64,000 nucleotides of DNA from an uncultured Clostridia bacterium (GTDB lineage Bacteria > Bacillota > Clostridia > Christensenellales > DTU072), in contig CAMOOO010000003.1 of assembly GCA_946621465.1 (NCBI GenBank), positions 1 to 64,000 on the forward strand. The letters are read 5' to 3'. The notes under the pieces are model-generated. The model was given only the letters and a program-made list of their open reading frames with translations. It searched no databases and was not told the origin of the DNA. Made by a program: the position numbers and the translations under genes. Positions 59,701-64,000 of the stretch are shown here, in pieces. Numbering within the stretch: position 1 is the stretch's first letter; each line of letters begins with the position of its first letter.

Positions 59701-61554
59701 CTCAACGGATGTGTCGGATTAAAAACGCTTGAACTCGGCAATAAGATCACCAGCCTGGGTATGGGCGCGTTTTCCGGCTGTAGCAGTCTTGAATCTCTCA
59801 CCATTCCTTTCATCGGCGCAAAGAGGACTCCTGCGACGGGGGATACCATTTATCCGTTCGGTTACGTCTTCGGTACGGCTGCGTATAACGGATCGGTCAG
59901 AACGGAGCAAACGGCATATTTAGGGAATAACAATTATTCCGTCATTTATTACCTGCCGCAAACGCTGAAAGAAGTCACCGTTTTGCTTTCGTCCAGAATA
60001 AATGACAGAAACGTCATCAGCGAGGGCGCCTTTATCAGCTGCACCAATTTAACCAGCGTCGATATTTCTTCGACGGGCGCTACCGTCATCGGTAAACGGG
60101 CGTTCTCCGGATGCTCGTCACTCACGACCATTCTCTATCCGGAAAGCGAACTTACGGAGATAGCGCAAGAGGCCTTTGCTTACTGTCTGTCTCTCAACAC
60201 CGTACTACTACCGGAAAGGGTGACGGAACTGGATAAAACGTCCTTCTATCACACTGGCTACTATAACAATCAAACCAATTGGAAGAAGAACATATTGTAT
60301 ATAGAAGTTAAGAGAGGAACCGGCAAAGTCCTGTATGCCGTAGACGCTTCGACGACCGCAGGGGGAGCTTGCGAAGTGGAAGAAGGCACTGTGTACGTCC
60401 TGGCAAAAGCATTCGAGAACACGCGCTTTACTTCCGTTACTCTGCCGTCTACTTTGGAGAGAATGGGACTGGGCGTGCTAAAAGGCAACGTCAGGATTGC
60501 CGAACTGTCCACGCCCTTTATCGGTGAAAGAATCAGTCAGAATAACTACCTTGCATACATCTTCGGCGGAGAGCTGACGGAAGCTACGATAGAGAAAAAG
60601 AAGGAGATAAACGCGAAAGAAGATTTCATTCCGGCTTCTCTCGTTGCCCTTCGTTTTACCGGATCGGGCGAAGTGCCGGAGGGTGTTTGCGTCAGCTGCA
60701 GATATTTAGAGAACGTCATTTTGTCCGAAGGGTATACGTTGATTAGTAAAGACGCCTTTGCATTCTGCGCGGCTCTTGCGACGGTAACTTTGCCGAAATC
60801 ACTCCGTACGATAAAAGAATATGCCTTTGAATGTAGCGAGGCGTTGAACGGTATCGTCGTTCCGACGCAGGTGACAGCTATCGGAAAGGGCGCCTTCTCC
60901 ACCTGTACCAATATGAGATACTATTCCGCGCCTTTCGTCGGAAATCAAGGCACGGTTACGGAAAACAGCTATCTCGGCTACGTATTCTGGCCGTCCAACA
61001 GAGAGAGCCTCACTGCTTCCCAACAAAACGACGTCGTTCCCACCTCTTTGGCAACCGTTATATTAACGGGCGGAGCGGATTCGGTACCGCCGAACGCATT
61101 CCACGGCTGCGCCAACATCCGTATGGTTGTTTTAAACGAGACCATGGTCAATATCGGTAGCGGTGCCTTTGTCGATATCGGAGGAGTCAATTCCATTACC
61201 GTATACATTATCGGCACGGGCAGCTATTCGCCCAATTACAGAGACTCTATCCAGGCGAACTACGCTAAGTTCTCCGACGCAGATAAGATCCACGTTTACT
61301 TCCTCACCGAGTTCGTCGGACGTATGCTCTCGCCGACGGAAGAGGACAACTACTACACCAATACGCTGGTCAATAACGACGACACCGATGATATCGACGT
61401 GACCTATTCGTCCTCCGATGAAGAGATAGCAATCATCAGCGATCAGTCCAGAGGCACCGTCCATTACCTTACGGCAGGAACGGTGGAGATCACCGCGGTC
61501 ATCCGCATGAGAGGATTCGTTATCTCCCTCTCCTACACCATGACGATAAGTTAA
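53770..61554 (+). CDS. Giant Cys-rich / BspA-like LRR surface lipoprotein
   Basis: 2594 residues. Lipoprotein signal ending GALFACGLRE (Cys about 27). Residues about 40-375 are Cys-rich repeats (ATCTE...CTECNDKY type) related to those of the 25980-27974 lipoprotein. A globular domain at about 390-625 (RLSLGQYPQS, YWFRFEDLSWTVL, ADRIYDCMEYG, FSIEERAII) resembles DUF6273. After a second Cys-rich stretch, about 770-2500 consist of BspA-type leucine-rich repeats (IGAYAFYNC, TVTAIGSNAFTGC). The last 65 residues are an Ig-like domain (TYSSSDEEIAIIS). There is no sortase motif, so it is held by the lipid anchor. Probably an adhesin or ligand-binding surface protein. The ribosome binding site is weak. 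Confidence 0.88.
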   Translation: MKMKKSKIIILAICVLSLLTMGALFACGLREVEVPLPESIGGENDCEHNYVAQSTSEATCTERAHTVYVCTECNDKYIQYEGDYAPHTLSERHYKGSCVAYGYTEHYCTECGNVIDVEYDSEYGDHSYKSVNRHVNGTCKTLGYTIQKECSLCGDQIKVNDESYGKHNYKKTSHTAATCVSYDYDTYTCSVCGDKYSEYGTQMMDHEFEESATQGTDCRHVGSITKRCVNCGYTETNDTAVYGPHSYRKLDNNGSYHECAICHDRKEHVVITRSASETIHRSYCNVCGYVAAESEHNYPGTPEITLTATCTRNGKATYTCADCNQKYSIVIPAKHSFDFSSGVYSDATCTENGYCEYSCSDCNEKLRVYSDRVSKTDSSVGVVPILQLTLSEAYASCRVGDRLSLGQYPQSRVSDPLVVVALNTLAKTPFSSSGWSVYRYSSAVWNENFAWYIDVEYGNKKYRGVYFTDYRPTIATGARGKDFSYVDDNGYEKEKVYWFRFEDLSWTVLKKQESVGYVIADRIYDCMEYGALESWITSFSGCFSIEERAIISAYNVDIDSSFGFSEKGLYDVKKLKTITDYALSQGAYSPSDTAEGVWWTGDTKDNDCGVMRFGYGIDLAKGHSYEMVRRSDNLLSPATCVSYAAYHYYCSECGALSEEVFYDDEYGYALHEYEYTYSDDIHYYGCVVCGEILSSEGHDFEYHDDCNGLTHTQVCAKCGYYTQKEHTFADKATICSATSCGAAKIDYEKYWDVSVEQDGSLIAFLRKEKDVESDETVTVLSIMGKGDMKNYSSTVQPPYYSYRSQVERIAFGEQMTSIGAYAFYDFSSLKEVRISSSINQIGKYAFAYAVNLSDLYFDASNCGDFGINNGVFASAGKDSGSLTVHIGDGSIVKRIPSYFMYPSTDTLPLVSTWDLSNYGMDGVAYIGEYAFASVGINGSVSLDAVRTIGGHAFYNTRINYLYLGDELTAVGEYAFYNCASTVFYGEPVLTSIGAYAFYNCLNLTAVRLSGIQTVPTYAFYNTSITNVELPGLTTVESYAFYNCSKITANLPTTLVSVGAYAFYNSGFGSDLVLNQLTSVGDYAFYGCDNVRSVSLASLSSTGKYAFSECVNLTDFRSTLTTIREGTFAGDKNLYNVIYSDTLRAIETKAFSQCSRLSRLLLPSTVTAIGSNAFTGCFRLVEIDNRSALSIQSGAVSYGNVAAYAKRVYNGASADSLLAINANDFLVYDGTTIVDYRGTSTMISIPADYVVSPYAFYYSNGIKEVTIASGSVGRYAFYHVSTLTMVTINGATTVGAEAFSGCNALSEVHIGSSVLSVEANAFRNDDIWEMTVSASSLQSLLLPSGYFSDTHINKIIFTDATVETLADYTGTQEGGDAVYTLTEGATPHQEEPTQGTIGELTYRIALVDDDYILTLGGSGTVPGYVLTMLGSYGEKITTVVISHGVTGIANSAFYNGNTIRSITIPDTVSSIGDNAFYGCDAVTTLSYAAEELIYVGEKIFYNLGRNTDGVSVTIKNTVRVIPSRLFVPILSLSSVAPKITEMTIESGVEVLGNEAFRDLKWLQSLSVPESVVSMGRGVFRGMELTSITLPFMTETLSYYFGGEVSEALTELEILSGNTLCENAFAGLSIQKIILPGGITAIGNGAFLNCNELEQIGSTEGEAVFTALQSVGNRVFYGCSSLVTVRLSSPTAFTLGTGVFANCASLTTLELRKAVSIGRGSFLNCESLTSLTAIDGNIYIDSTGDNIFGIYVKNIGSASLVSITGRGDKYTILDSVSGLNVTMIEAGAVADQTDIVEVTLGTYLTTINEEAFCNCINLKKINAAACTTLSYIGTKAFYQCTALEDIELPDSVTYIYDSAFMGCTTLVSFRLPASVSTLGENVFASCRRMKEFTFGGTETLSTLPSGTFASCVLLGVTSKIVLPRGLETIGERAFEQCASLKTVDLPDTLTTIGSYAFSHCKVLSELVVPANVTTLGENALNGCVGLKTLELGNKITSLGMGAFSGCSSLESLTIPFIGAKRTPATGDTIYPFGYVFGTAAYNGSVRTEQTAYLGNNNYSVIYYLPQTLKEVTVLLSSRINDRNVISEGAFISCTNLTSVDISSTGATVIGKRAFSGCSSLTTILYPESELTEIAQEAFAYCLSLNTVLLPERVTELDKTSFYHTGYYNNQTNWKKNILYIEVKRGTGKVLYAVDASTTAGGACEVEEGTVYVLAKAFENTRFTSVTLPSTLERMGLGVLKGNVRIAELSTPFIGERISQNNYLAYIFGGELTEATIEKKKEINAKEDFIPASLVALRFTGSGEVPEGVCVSCRYLENVILSEGYTLISKDAFAFCAALATVTLPKSLRTIKEYAFECSEALNGIVVPTQVTAIGKGAFSTCTNMRYYSAPFVGNQGTVTENSYLGYVFWPSNRESLTASQQNDVVPTSLATVILTGGADSVPPNAFHGCANIRMVVLNETMVNIGSGAFVDIGGVNSITVYIIGTGSYSPNYRDSIQANYAKFSDADKIHVYFLTEFVGRMLSPTEEDNYYTNTLVNNDDTDDIDVTYSSSDEEIAIISDQSRGTVHYLTAGTVEITAVIRMRGFVISLSYTMTIS

Positions 61555-61555
61555 T

Positions 61556-61588
61556 AAAAAAGCGTAGATTTTTTATCTACGCTTTTTT
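61556..61588. terminator. Bidirectional terminator, LRR lipoprotein / symporter
   Basis: Perfect stem aaaaaagcgtagat/atctacgctttttt with a T5 loop between two convergent genes. Confidence 0.92.
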
Positions 61589-61608
61589 AATAATGTTTTT
61601 CAGAATAA

Positions 61609-63255
61609 TTATTTTTTGATATCTTTAATAAAGTTTCCGATGGAGTCTTTTAAGCTAACGACGACTTTGCCGTTAAAGCAGGAGAATATCTCGTCCGTCT
61701 TTTTGGGATCGAGGATGCCTTTTTTGACCTCGAATTTATAAGTCAGCGCGCTGACGACGGGGACTTCGATAAGGGTGAATATCATACAAAGAGAACCCAT
61801 GATAATGGAATTGGCAAAGTCCAGCGTTTCTCCGGTGGACAGGGTGGCTTTCATAAAGGTCGCGCCGCAGAGCTTATAGATAAGAGAGAACATCATTATG
61901 ATTACGCCCGTCGCAAAACCGGTCGCAACGGCGGCTTTGGTGACCTTTTTACTGTACAGTCCATATAAGAAGGGCGCGAGAAATGCTCCTGCAAGAGCGC
62001 CCCAGCTGACACCCATGAGGGATGCGATTTCGCTGAAGTTATAGATTTTTTGAATGATGGCGATGGTCGCGCTGATGGCGATGAAGACGACGAGTAAGAT
62101 TCGCATGATAAGAATTTGCTTCTTCTCCGTCATCTTTTCCTCTTTCACAACGTGCTTTTTAATCAGGTCCAGCGTCAACGTAGAAGAAGAAGTCAAAACC
62201 AGGCCCGAGAGGGTGGACATGGACGCGGACAGCACGAGGATAACGATGATACCCATGAGGAAGTCGGAGGTGATAGCCTTGTCGAGCATGGTGGGGATGA
62301 TACTGTCAAAGTCTTTCGGATTGGAGACGAACAGACGTCCGAATCCGCCGAGGAAATAGCATCCGCCGGCAACGACGATGGCAAACAGGGTGGAGATAAT
62401 GGTGCCTTTTTTGATATCGTCTTCACTCTTTATTGCGTAAAACTTCCCGACCATTTGGGGCAATCCCCAGGTTCCCAAAGAGGTGAGGATGATAACGAAG
62501 AACAGGAACACGGGCATCGCGCCGAAGAACGAAGTGTACTCCCAGCCGTCGTTTGTCGCCAGCGTACCCATTGCTTGCATCAGTCCGCCTTGAGAGGCAA
62601 GGACGGCGGCGATAACGGCGACGATACCTACGAGCATGACAATGCCCTGAATAAAGTCGTTTATTGCCGTTGCCATGTATCCGCCGGCAATAACGTATAT
62701 GCCGGTGAGGATCGCCATAATAACAACGATCAGGATATAAGCGAGGTTTTCGTTGGTGAAGCCGAATGCAACGGTGAACAGACGAGATAGTCCGTTAAAA
62801 AGGGATGCCGTATAGGGGATAAGGAAGATAAACACGATAACGGCGGAAATAATTTTCAGCGCCGGAGAATCGAATCTCTTTCCGAAGAAGTCGGGCATTG
62901 TCTTGGTGTCCAGATGTTGGGTCATGACGCGTGTTCTTCTGCCCAGTACCACCCATGCAAGCAAACTGCCCAAAACGGCGTTACCGATGCCGATCCAGGT
63001 GCTGGCTACGCCGAACAGGTATCCGAATTGACCGGCATACCCGATAAAAATGACCGCCGAAAAATAAGAGGTCCCGTAGGCGAACGCCGTCAGCCACGGG
63101 CCGACCGATCTTCCGCCTAAGACGAATCCGTTGACGTCCGTTGCCTTTCTCCGGCAATAAATACCGATAGCGATCATGGCTCCGAAAAAGAGGACGATCA
63201 TAATGATCTTCAGTGCCAGTCCCCCTGCCGTTTGTTCGGAAAGTAAATTTTGCAT
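61609..63255 (-). CDS. putP: Sodium:solute symporter, PutP-like (proline)
   Basis: 548 residues, about 13 membrane segments, SSS family. N-terminal VLGGRSVGPWLTAFAYGTSYFS and GTWGLPQMVGKFYA match the sodium/proline symporter PutP, with LSASMSTLSGLVLTSSST the conserved sodium-site region. The ATG at 63255 follows GGAGG by 8 nt; a start 15 nt upstream overlaps that site. It is preceded by a T-box riboswitch whose specifier region reads proline codons, supporting proline as substrate: uptake rises when tRNA-Pro is uncharged. It ends at a shared terminator. Confidence 0.9.
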   Translation of the reverse strand: MQNLLSEQTAGGLALKIIMIVLFFGAMIAIGIYCRRKATDVNGFVLGGRSVGPWLTAFAYGTSYFSAVIFIGYAGQFGYLFGVASTWIGIGNAVLGSLLAWVVLGRRTRVMTQHLDTKTMPDFFGKRFDSPALKIISAVIVFIFLIPYTASLFNGLSRLFTVAFGFTNENLAYILIVVIMAILTGIYVIAGGYMATAINDFIQGIVMLVGIVAVIAAVLASQGGLMQAMGTLATNDGWEYTSFFGAMPVFLFFVIILTSLGTWGLPQMVGKFYAIKSEDDIKKGTIISTLFAIVVAGGCYFLGGFGRLFVSNPKDFDSIIPTMLDKAITSDFLMGIIVILVLSASMSTLSGLVLTSSSTLTLDLIKKHVVKEEKMTEKKQILIMRILLVVFIAISATIAIIQKIYNFSEIASLMGVSWGALAGAFLAPFLYGLYSKKVTKAAVATGFATGVIIMMFSLIYKLCGATFMKATLSTGETLDFANSIIMGSLCMIFTLIEVPVVSALTYKFEVKKGILDPKKTDEIFSCFNGKVVVSLKDSIGNFIKDIKK

Positions 63256-63270
63256 AGTTTTTTCCTCCAC

Positions 63271-63580
63271 AAAAAAATCCTCCGTCGCATTTGCAACAGA
63301 GGACGTTGGAGAAACGTGGTACCACCTCTTTTTACGACCGACCGGTCGCCTCGTTACGGAGTAAACTCCTTTCGCTGTGACGGGCGATCCCGATCCATCC
63401 TACTCATCCGCTCAGAAAGTTCGTTACTCTTTCTTCGGGGTCCGCGACTGCTTTTCGGACAGACAGCTCCCGGGTGTATTTCGGCTGACGTTTTGCCACC
63501 GTCTCGCACCAACCGACGGCTCTCTGAATGGTCTAAGAACGCGCTTACTTTTTCCCGTTCAACGCTTTTATTAAGGAAAT
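63271..63580 (-). ncRNA. T-box riboswitch, probably tRNA-Pro specific
   Basis: Minus strand. The conserved T-box AGGTGGTACCACG is at 63327-63315. The terminator TCCTCTGTTGC/GCGACGGAGGA (63303-63293 and 63288-63278) runs into T at 63277. Stem I carries AGTAAGCGCG, the AGAGAGCCG distal region and, after GAA, the sequence ATACACCCGGGAGC (63480-63467), where the specifier is CCC or CCG, both proline. Confidence 0.92.
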
Positions 63581-63587
63581 TGCTTTT

Positions 63588-63616
63588 AGCATAGCAGACA
63601 TAAAAACAATTGTCAA
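63588..63616 (-). promoter_or_regulatory. Promoter of the T-box-putP unit
   Basis: Minus strand TTGACA (63616-63611), 17-nt spacer, TATGCT (63593-63588). Confidence 0.8.
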
Positions 63617-63624
63617 CGATTTTA

Positions 63625-64000
63625 TTAAAATTTTTGCAGCACGGCGACTTTCAGGTACAGCCCTTCTTCCGCGCCCAATAAGAAGGCATGGTCGCGCGCC
63701 TGCGTGCGTAATTCAATAAAACGCATAGGTGTCTTTGCCGATACGCTCGCTTCCGTCAGCATCTGCATAAATAGGGGTACGGTGAGATGTTGAGAACAAC
63801 TGCAAGTAACCAGGTACCCCCCTTTGTTGAGCAGTTTTAACGCCTGCGTATTGATATCGCGGTAGCCGTAATACCCGTTCTTCACCGAGTCCGTCGTCTT
63901 AATAAACGCCGGAGGATCGAGAATAATGACGTCGAACTTGCGTTCTTCTTTTTTGTAATTTTTTAATAATTCAAAAACGTCCGCTTCCAGCGTCTTTATA
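63625..64000 (-). CDS. RlmI-type rRNA methyltransferase, C-terminal part
   Basis: Partial: the last 125 residues; the 5' end lies beyond the window. The visible frame has FDVIILDPPAFIKT, the catalytic NPPY-like DPPAF motif, then DINTQALKLLNKGGYLVTCS and CSQHLTVPLF, and a late ARDHAFLLGAEEGLYLK. These match the class I SAM-dependent 23S rRNA cytosine-C5 methyltransferases of the RlmI/YwbD group (COG1092). The N-terminal PUA domain and SAM-binding motif I are outside. It is transcribed toward the T-box-putP unit. Confidence 0.9.
   Translation of the reverse strand, partial: IKTLEADVFELLKNYKKEERKFDVIILDPPAFIKTTDSVKNGYYGYRDINTQALKLLNKGGYLVTCSCSQHLTVPLFMQMLTEASVSAKTPMRFIELRTQARDHAFLLGAEEGLYLKVAVLQKF

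Overview
The window looks like the chromosome of a Gram-positive anaerobe of the class Clostridia (Bacillota), probably a gut lineage near Christensenellales. That placement is an inference from gene content: several consensus -35/-10 promoters with 17-nt spacers, strong AGGAGG ribosome binding sites, lipobox lipoproteins, many Firmicutes-type RNA switches (lysine, M-box-like, preQ1-I, T-box), BspA-type leucine-rich repeat lipoproteins, a GH78 rhamnosidase and LytTR/GHKL signalling. Three near-perfect parS sequences (15.9, 29.6 and 30.0 kb) and the rpsF-ssb-rpsR cluster suggest an origin-proximal location, although no dnaA, parAB or oriC was seen.

Layout. 0-5.7 kb: tRNA-Arg(CCU), a small lipoprotein, then secA-prfB-tsaD. 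5.9-11.9 kb: xpt followed by a BMP-type nucleoside ABC importer, forming a purine salvage operon. 12.0-16.5 kb: rpsF-ssb-rpsR, greA-lysS and a PLP decarboxylase-like gene. 16.5-24.5 kb: a membrane-anchored GxGYxYP protein, TraX and YczE-type membrane proteins, a rhamnosidase, and a NhaC-family transporter behind a lysine riboswitch. 24.6-30.6 kb: a small XRE regulator, a coupled membrane protein and Cys-rich repeat lipoprotein, a preQ1-switched VUT transporter with an SDR partner, a 620-bp AT-rich region with two parS-like sites, and a lipoprotein. 30.6-34.1 kb: a decayed, repeat-rich segment next to ssrA (tmRNA) that carries an NCS2 nucleobase permease between two copies of the ssrA terminator region. 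34.1-41.2 kb: a GH109-like oxidoreductase, a heterodimeric ABC exporter, mgtE behind an M-box-like leader that overlaps a small leader ORF, and tRNA-Val(GAC).

41.2-48.1 kb is visibly richer in GC and differs in codon choice: galU, a LytTR/GHKL two-component system, an SGNH hydrolase fused to a membrane domain, a GT4 glycosyltransferase and an alpha/beta hydrolase. It lies beside a tRNA gene and ends in debris (broken XRE gene, large palindrome, 5'-truncated AraC gene, IS30 remnant), so it is probably a horizontally acquired envelope or glycolipid island. 49.6-53.6 kb: a stand-alone AAA ATPase, a Cthe_2159-type beta-helix lipoprotein, an XRE/TM/zinc-ribbon protein and tRNA-Pro(CGG). 53.8-61.6 kb is one 2594-residue Cys-rich/LRR surface lipoprotein. 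The window closes with a T-box-controlled proline-type sodium symporter and the 3' part of an RlmI-type rRNA methyltransferase.

The most unusual points are the parS cluster, the ssrA neighbourhood (promoter inverted repeat, AYAA-ending tag, bracketed permease), the leader ORF over the M-box, a pseudoknot-capable greA leader, an enlarged S18, and the two Cys-rich lipoproteins.
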